A stretch of DNA of 64,000 bases from CAIWHR01 sp963781285 (GTDB taxonomy: Bacteria; Pseudomonadota; Gammaproteobacteria; Burkholderiales; Casimicrobiaceae). The stretch is from assembly GCA_963781285.1 (NCBI GenBank), contig CAWAFI010000023.1, forward strand, positions 151,643 to 215,642. The letters are read 5' to 3'. Below, in pieces: positions 27,281 through 37,288 of the stretch (positions within the stretch are counted from its first letter, which is position 1; every line of letters starts with the position of its first letter). Both the position numbers and the translations under genes were made by a program. The notes beneath the pieces were generated by a model, which saw only the letters and a program-made list of their open reading frames with translations, ran no database searches and was not told where the DNA came from.

Positions 27281-29425
27281 ATGTCGGAAATCGCGGAGTT
27301 CACCCGACACCTCGGCAATTACCTGCCGCCGCCTGACATCGCGCTCGTCGAGCGCGCATTCAGTTTTTCGGATTCGGCCCACCGCGGCCAGTTCCGCAAG
27401 TCCGGCGAACCCTACATTACGCACCCGCTCGCCGTGGCGAGCATCCTGTCGCAGTGGCGCCTCGACGCGCAGGGCCTCGCGGCCGCGCTCCTCCACGACG
27501 TGATGGAGGACACGACGGTCACCAAGGCCGAGATCGAGTCCTCGTTCGGCAAGCCGGTCGCCGACATGGTGGACGGCGTGTCCAAGCTCGACCAGATCGA
27601 GTTCACCTCGCGTGAGGATGCGCAAGCGGAAAGCTTTCGCAAGATGCTGCTCGCGATGGCGCAGGACATCCGCGTCATCCTGATCAAGCTCGCCGACCGA
27701 CTCCATAACATGCGCACGCTCGACGCGATGGCGCCGGTGCACCGCAAGCGCGTCGCGCGCGAGACACTCGACATCTACGCGCCGATCGCCAACCGACTGG
27801 GATTGAACGCACTCTATCTCGAGTTGCAGGATCTTGCCTTCAAGCACCTGAACCCGATGCGCTACCGGATCCTCGCCAGTGCCATCAAGGCGGCGCGCGG
27901 CAACCGGCGCGAGGTGATGAATCGGCTGCTCGACGTGATCCGCGGCGGTTTTGGCAAGGCGGGCATCGCCGCGGCGGTGACGGGCCGCGAAAAGACGATC
28001 TACTCGGTCTACAAGAAGATGCGCGAGAAGCGCTACACGTTCTCGCAGGTGTTCGACATCTACGGCGTGCGCGTGCTCGTCCCCGACACGACTGCCTGCT
28101 ACGCGGCCCTCGGCGTGCTGCACAGCCTATACAAGCCGATCCCGGGCAAGTTCAAGGACTACATCGCGATCCCGAAGGCCAACGGCTACCAGTCGCTGCA
28201 CACGACGCTGTTCGGCCCATTCGGCACGCCGCTCGAGGCGCAGGTGCGCACGCACGACATGCACCGGATCGCCGAGGCCGGCGTCGCTGCGCATTGGCTT
28301 TACAAGTCGGGGGATGCCCTCGACCTCGCCGAGGCGCAGCGCGAGACGCATCGCTGGCTGCAGAGCCTCCTCGAGATCCAGTCCGAGTCGCGCGACTCGA
28401 AGGAATTCCTCGAGAACATCAAGGGCGATCTCTTTCCCGACGAGATCTACGTGTTCACGCCGAAGGGCAAGATCATGGCGCTGCCGCGTGGCGCGACCGC
28501 CGTCGATTTCGCGTACGCGGTGCACACCGACATTGGCCACCACTGTGTCGCCGCGCGGATCAACTATGAGCTCCTGCCGCTGCGCACCGAGCTGAAGAAT
28601 GGCGACCACGTCGAGATCCTCACTTCGCCCACTGCGCGACCCAATCCCTCGTGGTTGTCGTTCGTCGCGACAGGCAAGGCACGCTCCCGGATCCGCCACT
28701 TCCTGAAGGGCCTGCAGCAAAAGGAATCAGCAGTGCTTGGCGAACGGCTTCTCGGGCAGGCGTTGGCCACCTTCAGGGTCGCGCCCGAAACGGTCACCTG
28801 GGAACGCTGGGAAGCGCTGCAGAAGGAGTACGGCGCCAGGAGCCAACTTGACATCCTCGCCGACATCGGGCTCGGCAAGCGGCTGTCGTTCGTCGTCGCG
28901 CAGGCGCTGACGCGCACGCCTGGCAAAGGGGGCGACGAGGCGGCGGCCCTGACGGCGGCGACGGCCGCGGCCAAGCTCTCGTCATTGACGCTGCGCGGCG
29001 TCGAGGGCGTCGCGATCCAGTACGCGAAGTGCTGCCGCCCGATCCCCGGGGATGCCGTCGTCGGGCAGTTCCGCAAGGGCCAAGGGCTCCTGGTGCACAC
29101 GCGCGACTGCATCACGCTGCGCAAGCAACGCGCCGATGCCGACCAGCTTGTCGACGTCGAGTGGGCCGCCGATGTGACCGGCGAGTTCGACGCCGGGGTG
29201 CGGCTGCTTGCCTCCGACCGCCGCGGCCTGCTGGCCGACGTCGCGCTGGCGATTGCGGATGCCGGCGCCAACATCGACAACGTATCGATGGAAAAGCCCG
29301 ACGGTTCCGCGATGATCGCGATGTTCTTCAGCGTGCAGGTGCGTGACCGCCGCCACCTCGCGCACGTGATCCGCGCGATCAGGCACGTCACCGACGTGCG
29401 GCGCATCCACCGCGCCCGGACTTAG
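27281..29425 (+). CDS. spoT: Bifunctional (p)ppGpp synthetase/hydrolase
   Basis: The 714-residue RelA/SpoT homologue has an N-terminal HD hydrolase with THPLAVASIL and AALLHDVMEDT, the latter intact and so likely active. The synthetase domain has VFDIYGVRVLV and PKANGYQSLHTTLFGPFG. A TGS domain starts near IYVFTPKGKIMALPRGA, and a C-terminal ACT domain ends the protein (LLADVALAIADAGANIDNVS). Family members make and degrade the stringent alarmone. It follows rpoZ by 41 bp. With ppk, the Ppx/GppA protein and omega in the window, the stringent response is strongly represented. Confidence 0.95.
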   Translation: MSEIAEFTRHLGNYLPPPDIALVERAFSFSDSAHRGQFRKSGEPYITHPLAVASILSQWRLDAQGLAAALLHDVMEDTTVTKAEIESSFGKPVADMVDGVSKLDQIEFTSREDAQAESFRKMLLAMAQDIRVILIKLADRLHNMRTLDAMAPVHRKRVARETLDIYAPIANRLGLNALYLELQDLAFKHLNPMRYRILASAIKAARGNRREVMNRLLDVIRGGFGKAGIAAAVTGREKTIYSVYKKMREKRYTFSQVFDIYGVRVLVPDTTACYAALGVLHSLYKPIPGKFKDYIAIPKANGYQSLHTTLFGPFGTPLEAQVRTHDMHRIAEAGVAAHWLYKSGDALDLAEAQRETHRWLQSLLEIQSESRDSKEFLENIKGDLFPDEIYVFTPKGKIMALPRGATAVDFAYAVHTDIGHHCVAARINYELLPLRTELKNGDHVEILTSPTARPNPSWLSFVATGKARSRIRHFLKGLQQKESAVLGERLLGQALATFRVAPETVTWERWEALQKEYGARSQLDILADIGLGKRLSFVVAQALTRTPGKGGDEAAALTAATAAAKLSSLTLRGVEGVAIQYAKCCRPIPGDAVVGQFRKGQGLLVHTRDCITLRKQRADADQLVDVEWAADVTGEFDAGVRLLASDRRGLLADVALAIADAGANIDNVSMEKPDGSAMIAMFFSVQVRDRRHLAHVIRAIRHVTDVRRIHRART

Positions 29426-29512
29426 AGCTTAGTACCGGGCGGGGTGAGCGCGAACCGCAGCGGCGCTCCCGCGCTCGGCGAGGCATTCGCCCGATTCCGC
29501 ACGAGGTTCCCG

Positions 29513-32224
29513 GTGACCGCAGAAGAGCAGCGACTGAAGGAAGCGCGCGAAGGAACCGCGCCGTGGCGGCGCTGGGGCCCCTACGTCAGCGAGCGCCAGT
29601 GGGGAACGGTGCGGGAGGACTACAGCCCGGACGGAACCGCGTGGGAGTACTTCCCGCACGGCCATGCGCGCTCCCGCACCTATCGCTGGGGCGAGGACGG
29701 CATCGCCGGTATCTCGGACGACGCGCAGCGCCTGTGCTTCGCGCTCGCGCTCTGGAACGGCGCCGATCCGATCCTCAAGGAGCGAATGTTCGGTCTGACC
29801 GGCCACGAGGGCAATCACGGCGAGGACGTCAAGGAGTACTACTTCTACCTCGACAACGTGCCGAGCCACGCGTACATGAAATTTCTCTACAAGTACCCGC
29901 AGCGGGCTTACCCGTACGCGGATCTCGTGGAGGAAAACCGCCGGCGCGGGAGAAACGACACCGAGTACGAGCTCCTCGATACCGGAATATTCGACGACGA
30001 TCGCTATTTCGACGTCTTTGTCGAATACGCGAAAGCGGCGCCCGACGACATCCTGATCCGGATCCGCGCCGTCAACCGCGGACCCGAGGCCGCGCCGCTG
30101 CATCTGCTGCCCACACTGTGGTTCAGGAATGACTGGTCGTGGTATCCCGGCAAACCGAAGCCCGTGATCGAGATCGAACGTCTGGACCGGTCCCTGTTGA
30201 CGCTCAAGGCCGCACACCCTGTCGCGAGTTCGCACTGGCTGTATTGCGAAACGCCCACCGACGTCCTGTTCACCGAGAACGAAACCAACGCGCAGCGCCT
30301 CTATGGCACGCCCAATCGCTCGCCTTTCGTGAAGGATGCGTTCCACGAGTTCGTGGTGGGTGGCCGGCACGATGCGGTGAATCCGGCCCGCGTGGGGAGC
30401 AAGGCCGCAGCGCACTATCTCCGCGCGATCGGCGCGGGCGAGACGGCCGAGATCAGGCTGCGCCTCGCCGCAGCCGGAGATCGCGTGTCGCCGCTGGGGA
30501 GCGACTTCGACGCCGCGTTCGAATTACGCCGGCAGGAAGCGGACGCGTTCTACGAGCGGGTGACGCCGTTCAAGCTTACCGACGACATGCGCAATGTCCA
30601 GCGCCAGGCGTTCGCCGGGATGCTCTGGACGAAACAGTACTATCACTACGTCGTCAGCCGATGGCTCGACGGCGATCCAGCAGGGCCGAGGCCCCCGGAA
30701 GAGCGCAATCGTGGGCGCAATCACACCTGGTGGCACGTCGCCGCAGGCGACATTCTGTCGATGCCCGACAAATGGGAGTACCCGTGGTTCGCCGCCTGGG
30801 ACACCGCATTCCACGTCGTCGCCTTCGCCCTGATCGACCCGGATTTCGCCAAGAATCAGCTCCTGCTGCTGATGCGCGAGTGGTACATGCACCCGAATGG
30901 CCAGATCCCTGCCTACGAGTGGGCATTCGGCGACTGCAATCCGCCGGTCCACGCGTGGGCGGCAATTCGCGTCTATCAGATCGAACAGAAGATGTACGGC
31001 CGCGCGGACCGCGCGTTCCTCGAGCGCGCGTTCCAGAAGCTGCTGATCAATTTCACCTGGTGGGTGAACCGCAAGGACGCCGAGGGCAACAACATCTTCG
31101 AAGGCGGCTTTCTCGGCCTCGACAACATCGGCGCGTTCGACCGGAGCGAGGGGCTGCCGTCCGGTGGGCGCCTCGAGCAGGCGGACGGTACGAGCTGGAT
31201 GGCGATGTACTGTCTCAACCTGCTCGCGATCTCGCTCGAGCTCGCACGCGAGGACGCGGTCTACGAGGATGTCGCGACCAAGTTCCTCGAGCACTTCGTC
31301 TACATCGGCGCCGCCGTCAATCGTGTCGGGGGGCGCGAGGGCGGGTTGTGGCACGACGCGGACGGCTACTACTTCGACGTCCTGAAGCTCCCCGACGGGC
31401 GCTGCTTCCCGATCCGGGCCAACACGATTGCGGGCCTGATTCCGGTGCTCGCCATTGCGACCAGCGGGCGTGACAGCCTGCGTCGATTTCGCGACTTCGC
31501 CGAGCGATTTCGCTGGTTTCTCGAGTTCCGTCCCGAATTGCTGAGCGGTCTCGCCGACATCACGCATCGCGGAGTCGAGGACCGAATCCGGCTGGCACTC
31601 GTCGACTCGCACAAGCTCCGGCGCATCCTCGAGCATGCGTTGCACGAGGATGGATTGCTTTCACCGTACGGCGTGCGCTCGGTGTCGAAGCGCCATGCGG
31701 CGAACCCGTTCGTCCTCGAACTCGACGGGCAGCGGTTCGTCCTGGACTACCAGCCTGGCGAATCGACGATACCGCTGTTCGGCGGCAATTCGAACTGGCG
31801 CGGCCCGGTGTGGTTTCCGTTGAACTTCCTGCTGATCGAGGCGCTGCAGAAGCACCACTACTTCCACGGCGACGAGTTCAAGGTGCAATGCCCGAGCGGA
31901 TCCGGCAACGAGACTACGCTCTGGGAGGTCACGACCGACCTGACACGCCGCCTGATCGGAATCTTTCTCCGCGACGAATCCGGGCGCCGGCCGGTGAACG
32001 GCGACCGCGAGAAGTTCCAGCGCGATCCCCACTGGCGCGACCTCATTCCGTTCCACGAGTACTTCCACGGCGACACCGGCGCGGGACTCGGCGCGAGCCA
32101 CCAGACCGGCTGGACCGGCATCGTGGCAAAGCTGATCCAGCAGTACGGCGAGTATGCGTTGCAGGGCAAGCCGCCGCAGTTGATCGAAGAGGACGGAAGC
32201 GCAGGGAAAGCTGCAGCGAAGTGA
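29513..32224 (+). CDS. GH63-like glucosidase (large (alpha/alpha)6 glycoside hydrolase)
   Basis: The 903-residue protein has the segments WGPYVSERQWGTVREDYS, YRWGEDGIAGISDDAQRLCF and LTGHEGNHGEDVKEYYFYLD near the N-terminus, an all-helical catalytic region with WDTAFHVVAFALIDPDFAK and NFTWWVNRKD, and GNSNWRGPVWFPLNFLLIEA near the C-terminus. These fit the MGH1-type glucosidases related to GH63, thought to act on short alpha-glucosides such as glucosylglycerate. No signal peptide is present, so it is cytosolic. The GTG at 29513 is preferred for its GAGG ribosome site and because relatives begin TAEE-RL; a GTG at 29444 would add 23 residues. It follows spoT but has no obvious functional tie. 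Confidence 0.8.
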   Translation: MTAEEQRLKEAREGTAPWRRWGPYVSERQWGTVREDYSPDGTAWEYFPHGHARSRTYRWGEDGIAGISDDAQRLCFALALWNGADPILKERMFGLTGHEGNHGEDVKEYYFYLDNVPSHAYMKFLYKYPQRAYPYADLVEENRRRGRNDTEYELLDTGIFDDDRYFDVFVEYAKAAPDDILIRIRAVNRGPEAAPLHLLPTLWFRNDWSWYPGKPKPVIEIERLDRSLLTLKAAHPVASSHWLYCETPTDVLFTENETNAQRLYGTPNRSPFVKDAFHEFVVGGRHDAVNPARVGSKAAAHYLRAIGAGETAEIRLRLAAAGDRVSPLGSDFDAAFELRRQEADAFYERVTPFKLTDDMRNVQRQAFAGMLWTKQYYHYVVSRWLDGDPAGPRPPEERNRGRNHTWWHVAAGDILSMPDKWEYPWFAAWDTAFHVVAFALIDPDFAKNQLLLLMREWYMHPNGQIPAYEWAFGDCNPPVHAWAAIRVYQIEQKMYGRADRAFLERAFQKLLINFTWWVNRKDAEGNNIFEGGFLGLDNIGAFDRSEGLPSGGRLEQADGTSWMAMYCLNLLAISLELAREDAVYEDVATKFLEHFVYIGAAVNRVGGREGGLWHDADGYYFDVLKLPDGRCFPIRANTIAGLIPVLAIATSGRDSLRRFRDFAERFRWFLEFRPELLSGLADITHRGVEDRIRLALVDSHKLRRILEHALHEDGLLSPYGVRSVSKRHAANPFVLELDGQRFVLDYQPGESTIPLFGGNSNWRGPVWFPLNFLLIEALQKHHYFHGDEFKVQCPSGSGNETTLWEVTTDLTRRLIGIFLRDESGRRPVNGDREKFQRDPHWRDLIPFHEYFHGDTGAGLGASHQTGWTGIVAKLIQQYGEYALQGKPPQLIEEDGSAGKAAAK

Positions 32225-32346
32225 CGGCGTCACGCGGTACGCCATGAGTTGACAGAGTGGGCGTCATGCAGCATCGGAAGCGATCTTCCGCGCGGCTCAT
32301 GTCTTGACTAACGCGATCCCGTGCTCGACGCTGGCGATGCGTGCGT

Positions 32347-33018
32347 TCAGCCAACCGGCACAGGTCGACCGCGGCGAGTATCTCCCGATGTCGCGGCGCC
32401 GGCCGCTGCCGAATGCAACGACAACGCAAGCAGGACTCCCAGCGCCACGCCAAGCAACGTCCTCTGCAACCGTAGCGCCTGCGCGACCTCGCGCTCGGTC
32501 GCATAACCCGCGCTGATAAGCACTTCACCGAGGCGCTGGTTCGGTTGGTGCTGGTGCTCCAGTGCGTGCCGCAACTGTTCCTGCGTGATTCCGCCGGTTG
32601 CGACCAGGAGATTCCCCAGTTGCAGCGGGCCGGCCTTACTCGGACCGGACTTGCCGAGGCGCTTCTGGAACACGAGCAGAGCGCGCAGCTCCCGCTCGGT
32701 GAGCCAGCCATTGCGGACAAGGATCTCGCCCAGTCTCAGACCGGCATCGCGCTGGAGGGCGAGCGCGCTGTCGAGCTGCGCCGACGTGAGGCGGCCGGCC
32801 TTGATCAGCAGGTCGCCGAGTGGCGCACGCGGACCCGCAGCCGACGCGAGAACATCGCGGACCCCCTCCCAGCGCGCACAGATGCCCTCGACGAACCGGC
32901 GGTCCTCCGGATCGATTTCAAGTGTGCGGATCAGCTCGGCGGCGAGATCGCGGGGAAGGCGGCCCCGATCACGAAACCGATTGGCGAAATATTTGACCCG
33001 CGTGTGTTGCTTCAGCAT
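32347..33018 (-). CDS. Protein with four MshEN-like units and a C-terminal membrane helix
   Basis: The 223-residue protein has four tandem units of one pattern: LGDLLIKAGRLTSAQLDSAL, LGEILVRNGWLTERELRALL, LGNLLVATGGITQEQLRHAL and LGEVLISAGYATEREVAQAL. These resemble the N-terminal MshEN/GspE modules of secretion ATPases, some of which bind cyclic di-GMP. A hydrophobic helix (LLGVALGVLLALSLHSAAAG) near 193-212 would anchor it. There is no ATPase domain. The ATG at 33018 (MLKQHTRVKY) is chosen over 33105 as the start of conserved-looking sequence. It is divergent from the pilus cluster; a regulatory role there is only a guess. Confidence 0.7.
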   Translation of the reverse strand: MLKQHTRVKYFANRFRDRGRLPRDLAAELIRTLEIDPEDRRFVEGICARWEGVRDVLASAAGPRAPLGDLLIKAGRLTSAQLDSALALQRDAGLRLGEILVRNGWLTERELRALLVFQKRLGKSGPSKAGPLQLGNLLVATGGITQEQLRHALEHQHQPNQRLGEVLISAGYATEREVAQALRLQRTLLGVALGVLLALSLHSAAAGAATSGDTRRGRPVPVG

Positions 33019-33416
33019 TGTCCGTTGTCCTGCCAATGGTGATCCATCAACTGTCGTGCGCGGGCGCAGTGCGTTACGGGCACGCTGACACGAGGCAAGA
33101 AGCATGCCGTGTTGGCTCGCGCGCGGAAGCCCTGTCTCGCGGACCCCGCCCCGGATATTTCGGACGTGACCCGGCTCGTCGCGGATCCTTCGAGATTCGA
33201 CAGGCGGTGCGCTACAACCTGCGGGACGTTGCTGCGACGTTGGATTTGACGCGGATCGTCACGCATCGGTCGGCGCAGCAATTCGTCGCGGTCGCCTGCT
33301 CGGAACCGATCCCCAAGCGTGGCACGGTGCTTGCTACATTGCTGGCACGCGGGGCGGGAGTGCAGGTCGACTCTCGGGCCCCAAATTAGAAGTCATTGAT
33401 AACCAAGGAAAAAGGG
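33019..33416. other. Divergent intergenic region upstream of the SCPU pilus cluster
   Basis: The 398 bp separate the leftward MshEN-like gene from the rightward pilus genes and should hold both promoters. One open frame (33018-33389, plus) gives no recognisable protein and has no ribosome site. No consensus promoter was clear. Confidence 0.5.
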
Positions 33417-33965
33417 ATGATCATGTCCAAACAGTCCTCGACGAGGATTTTGTCTGCCGCTGTAGCCGCGGCGTTGGCGCTGCCGTTCGGCGCCGCCCAG
33501 GCCGCGACAGCAGGACCCGCCAATTTCAATGTCACCGCGACCGTCGCGAACTTCTGCACGGTATCGGCGGCGAACGTGGCTTTTGGATCCGTGAACGCAG
33601 GTGCGGCCGCGACCAACACGTCGAGCAGCGTCACACTGACGTGCAACAAAGGAGCGACGGTGAGCTCGGTCGCCCTCAACAGCGGCTCCAACGCTTCCGG
33701 CACGCAAAAGCGGATGCGCGACGCCGTCAGCGGCGATTTCCTGAACTACGCGATCGACGTCCCGACCGGCGCGACATTCCAGACTTGCCCAGCGGCTGGC
33801 GCAGGCCCCGAGTGGAATGCCTCGAACACGATCGTCGCGACGACCCTTTTCACGACGACCGGCGGGGCGAAGCTGATCAACATCTGTGCGTCGATCCCCG
33901 CCGGACAGTTCCCGTCGGCCGGCAGCTACTCGGATACGGTGCAAGTCACGGCGACCTACAACTAA
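33417..33965 (+). CDS. Spore coat U domain (SCPU) pilin-like secreted protein
   Basis: The 182-residue protein has a signal peptide (RILSAAVAAALALPFGAAQA, cut after AQA). The mature part starts with FNVTATVANFCTVSAANVAF and ends YSDTVQVTATYN, the donor-strand-like ends of SCPU domains. Several Cys residues can form disulphides. In SCPU chaperone-usher systems this is a fibre subunit. The start at 33417 is supported by AAGGA 8 bp upstream; ATG at 33423 is also possible. Confidence 0.88.
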   Translation: MIMSKQSSTRILSAAVAAALALPFGAAQAATAGPANFNVTATVANFCTVSAANVAFGSVNAGAAATNTSSSVTLTCNKGATVSSVALNSGSNASGTQKRMRDAVSGDFLNYAIDVPTGATFQTCPAAGAGPEWNASNTIVATTLFTTTGGAKLINICASIPAGQFPSAGSYSDTVQVTATYN

Positions 33966-34116
33966 CGTGACCATTCATTGAGGTTTCGGTGGCTTGCGGC
34001 CTGCCGGACCGGCGTGGCTGTGTTTCGCCTATCGCCATGTACAGTGGATCGGTACCGGTCCGGGCCCCGCCGGCAACCATACCGATGCCGTTAGAGTCGC
34101 GGCCACCTGCAGCTGA

Positions 34117-34851
34117 ATGCGAATCCACGAGATGACGACGATGCGTGGCATCGCGGCGGCAGCGCTGCTGGCAGTCTCCATCGACGCTCTCGCCGCGACC
34201 TTTGGTCTGACGCCGATGCGGGTCGAACTCTCGGCCGCATCACCGACAGCGATCGTCACGGTCAACAACAGCGGTGATGCCCCGCTCACGATTCAGGTGC
34301 AGGCGTATGCATGGACCCAGCCGGACGGCAACGATGTGTACGAGGAGACTCGCGGCTTCATCGTCAGCCCGCCGATCTTCACGATCGCTCCCGGCGCGGC
34401 CCAGATCCTGCGCATCGCGCTCCGCGGCAAGCCGCCGTCCGAGGTCGAACAGGCCTACCGGCTGATCTTCCGCGAAATCCCTCTGGCCGAAGAGGCGGCG
34501 ACCGACCGCGCGATCTTCCGGATTGCGCTCAACATGAACATCCCGATGTTCGTCGCACCGACTGGCGGGGGCGTCGCGCCGAGGCCGGCGATCACCATCG
34601 ACACGGGGCCCGACGGGTCCACGCTGCTGCACATCGCCAACAGCGGAACGGGAAACCTGAGACTTTCCGCTCTCACCATCAGTCAGGGCGAAAACAAGCT
34701 CGCCGAGCGGGATGTGTTCGTAGTGCTCCCGGGGTCGATGCGGCACATCGCGCTGCCCGCGGAACGGGTCCAGCCCGGGAAACCATTGCGTGTCGAAGCG
34801 CAGAGCAATGGGGGCCGGGTCGATGTGGCCGTGCCTGCGGGCAAGCCTTGA
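34117..34851 (+). CDS. Periplasmic fimbrial chaperone (PapD-like)
   Basis: The 244-residue protein has a signal peptide (RGIAAAALLAVSIDALAA) followed by FGLTPMRVELSAASPTAIV. The two Ig-like domains show the PapD features FIVSPPIFTIAPGAAQILRI and AYRLIFREIP, including the Arg that anchors subunit C-termini. It would hold SCPU subunits in the periplasm and pass them to the usher. ATG at 34117 or 34132; neither has a strong ribosome site. Its 3' end overlaps the usher gene. Confidence 0.9.
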   Translation: MRIHEMTTMRGIAAAALLAVSIDALAATFGLTPMRVELSAASPTAIVTVNNSGDAPLTIQVQAYAWTQPDGNDVYEETRGFIVSPPIFTIAPGAAQILRIALRGKPPSEVEQAYRLIFREIPLAEEAATDRAIFRIALNMNIPMFVAPTGGGVAPRPAITIDTGPDGSTLLHIANSGTGNLRLSALTISQGENKLAERDVFVVLPGSMRHIALPAERVQPGKPLRVEAQSNGGRVDVAVPAGKP

Positions 34852-37288
34852 TCGACCGCTCGGCGCACTCGCCATGGCATCGATGGCGATGTGCCTTTCC
34901 GGGTTGGTCGTGGCCGGCGGCGAGCCCGAGCGGGCGCCCGCGGATCGCCTAGGCGCGCTCGCGCTCGCCGCCGAGATCGCGGCGCTGTCCATTGCGGTCA
35001 ACGGTGCACCGGAACCCGGCGTCGCGTATGTGATTCGTGATCACGCAGGTTTGATCGTCGACACCGAGACCCTCGCACGGCTCAATCTTCCCTGGCGTCC
35101 GGGCGATGCGGTGTCGGTCGAAGGGCGCAGCTACGTACCGTTGCGAAACATGCGCGGCGTGCGCGCCTCGATCTCCGAATCGGCCCAGCGACTCGATCTC
35201 GACATCGATCCGGCTCTGCTTCCGCTCTCCCGCCTGCAATACGCCCTGCCGGCGCCACAGCTTCCCCAAACGCCGGCGTGGGGCGGGTTCTTCAACTACG
35301 CGGTATTCGCGCAGAGCACCCGCGGACAGGATTTCGTGGGCGAGCTCTCGAAGTCCGTGTCCGGCGCTTTTGAAGCGACCGGCTTCGGGCCGGCTGGAAC
35401 CTTCGGGGCGACGTTCATCGTCAATTCCACGGCAGCCACCGAAGCCGGCGCCGACAACGTGATTCTGCTCGATGCCGGCTGGCGCTGGGACGATCCGGCG
35501 AAGTTACGCACGTTCGTCGTCGGCGACGCGATCACCGCGCCTGGCTGGTGGGGGCGCGCGGTCCGCTTTGGCGGCGCGCAGTTCAGCTCCAACTATGCGT
35601 TGCAGCCCGGTTACGTGACCTACCCGTTGCTGACGGTTTCCGGCATGGCTGCAGTCCCGACCGCCGCGGAGGTGTACGCCAACAACGTTCGCATGGGGAG
35701 CCAGAACGTTCCGCCGGGACCGTTCTCGATCACCAACGTGCCAGCGTTGAACGGTGCCGGCGAACTGCAGGTCGTCGTTACCAATGCCTTCGGGCAGCAA
35801 CAGGTGATCACGCAGCCGTTCTACGTGACGAGCCAGCTCCTGAAACCCGGTTTGAGCGAATTCTCGTTCAGCGCCGGCTCCGAACGATTCAACTACGGGC
35901 TGCGCAATCTCGACTACCGCGGATTCATCGGCTCGGCCTTCTATCGCTACGGCTTGACCGACAAGCTCACCGTGCAGGCGCGCGCCGAGGGCGACAACAA
36001 TGTGCGTGGCGCCGGCGTGGGCGCAGACTACGTCGTCGGCTACCTCGGAGTTCTGAGTGCCGGTGTGGCGGTGAGCAGCTCGAGCGGCGATCTCCCCGGC
36101 GCGTCGGGTACCGGACAGCGATTTCTACTCGGCTTCAGCCGGCAGGCCTATCTCGCGAGCTTCGGGATCCAGTCGACGTGGGCGACCCCGCGGTACCGGG
36201 AAATCGGCGACAGCCCGATCCAGGAATCGCAATTGACGCGCGCCACTTTCAATGTGGCGTTGCCAGGCGAGGCGGGATCGCTTGCGCTCGCCTGGAGCGG
36301 ACAGCGCTTTCGCGATTCATTGCCGCCCGACCCGAATCGGGCCTCCCAGAGCGGTCCGCTCAACATCTACACGGCATCGTATTCGGTCGGCCTCGGCCGG
36401 TTCGGATACTTGACGTTGTCGGCATCCCAATCGCGCGGATTGTCCAGCCAGACGCAGGTGCTCGCCCTCTATACGCTGCCTTTCGGCACCACCAATACCG
36501 GTCCCGCCGATACGACCATCACGCTGGGTGCACAAAGTACGCGGGGCGACGGTCAGTCGAATACCTACGGCACGTTCGACCTGCAGCATCCGTTGCCAGT
36601 CGGAGTGGGATGGGGCTACTACCTGCACGCGCAGACGGACGAGAATTACACCGGCGGCGCATCCTATTACGGCAGGTACGGTCGGTACTCCGCCGATGCC
36701 TCCTACGCCAACGGCGTGAGCGCCGTGCGCGGCGCAATCTCCGGTGGCATCGGTGTTGTTGGCGGTCACGCCTTTCTTGCGCCGCCGATCGACGAGAGCT
36801 TTGCGCTGGTATCGGTCGGCGACGTCGCCGGCGCGCGCGTGCTGCAGGAGAACATGGACGTCGGCCACACCGGCAGCGACGGCACGTTGATCCTGCCACG
36901 GCTGCCGTCGTATATACCGGTCAACATCGCGATCGATCCGGCAACGATCCCGCTCGATGCCAGCGTCGGCAAGACGGTGCAGAAGGTCGTCGCGCTGGGC
37001 CGCACCGGGATCGTCGTAAATTTCGAATCGCGCCGCGAACGCAACGCGCTGATCCGGCTTACCCTTCCCGATGGCTCGCCGCTACCCGCCGGCGCCGTCG
37101 CGCGGGTCGCCGGCCGGAACGAGCCGTATCCGGTGGCGATGGGCGGCGAGGTTTATATTACGGATCTCACCGATCGTCAGGACATCGACATCGCCTGGCG
37201 CGGCCAGACCTGTCGCGTCTCGGTCGCGCTCGAAAAGAGCGCGCCGCCTGTCGCGGACCTTGGTCCCTTCGTCTGTGCGCTACGCTAG
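34823..37288 (+). CDS. Outer membrane usher protein (FimD/PapC-like)
   Basis: The 821-residue usher has a signal peptide with LGALAMASMAMCLSGLVV, a periplasmic N-terminal domain (LPWRPGDAVSVEGRSYVPLR), a 24-strand-type barrel with an embedded plug, and C-terminal domains (NFESRRERNALIRLTLPDG, ADLGPFVCALR). It exports and assembles the SCPU fibre. The ATG at 34823 has a G-rich ribosome site and overlaps the chaperone by 29 bp; GTG at 34790 would lengthen the overlap. The TAG stop lies in the CTAG that borders a foldback element. Confidence 0.9.
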   Translation: MWPCLRASLDRPLGALAMASMAMCLSGLVVAGGEPERAPADRLGALALAAEIAALSIAVNGAPEPGVAYVIRDHAGLIVDTETLARLNLPWRPGDAVSVEGRSYVPLRNMRGVRASISESAQRLDLDIDPALLPLSRLQYALPAPQLPQTPAWGGFFNYAVFAQSTRGQDFVGELSKSVSGAFEATGFGPAGTFGATFIVNSTAATEAGADNVILLDAGWRWDDPAKLRTFVVGDAITAPGWWGRAVRFGGAQFSSNYALQPGYVTYPLLTVSGMAAVPTAAEVYANNVRMGSQNVPPGPFSITNVPALNGAGELQVVVTNAFGQQQVITQPFYVTSQLLKPGLSEFSFSAGSERFNYGLRNLDYRGFIGSAFYRYGLTDKLTVQARAEGDNNVRGAGVGADYVVGYLGVLSAGVAVSSSSGDLPGASGTGQRFLLGFSRQAYLASFGIQSTWATPRYREIGDSPIQESQLTRATFNVALPGEAGSLALAWSGQRFRDSLPPDPNRASQSGPLNIYTASYSVGLGRFGYLTLSASQSRGLSSQTQVLALYTLPFGTTNTGPADTTITLGAQSTRGDGQSNTYGTFDLQHPLPVGVGWGYYLHAQTDENYTGGASYYGRYGRYSADASYANGVSAVRGAISGGIGVVGGHAFLAPPIDESFALVSVGDVAGARVLQENMDVGHTGSDGTLILPRLPSYIPVNIAIDPATIPLDASVGKTVQKVVALGRTGIVVNFESRRERNALIRLTLPDGSPLPAGAVARVAGRNEPYPVAMGGEVYITDLTDRQDIDIAWRGQTCRVSVALEKSAPPVADLGPFVCALR

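Noticed and set aside
33018..33389. A 123-codon frame upstream of the SCPU gene
   Set aside because: No ribosome site, no recognisable motif, and it occupies the divergent promoter region.
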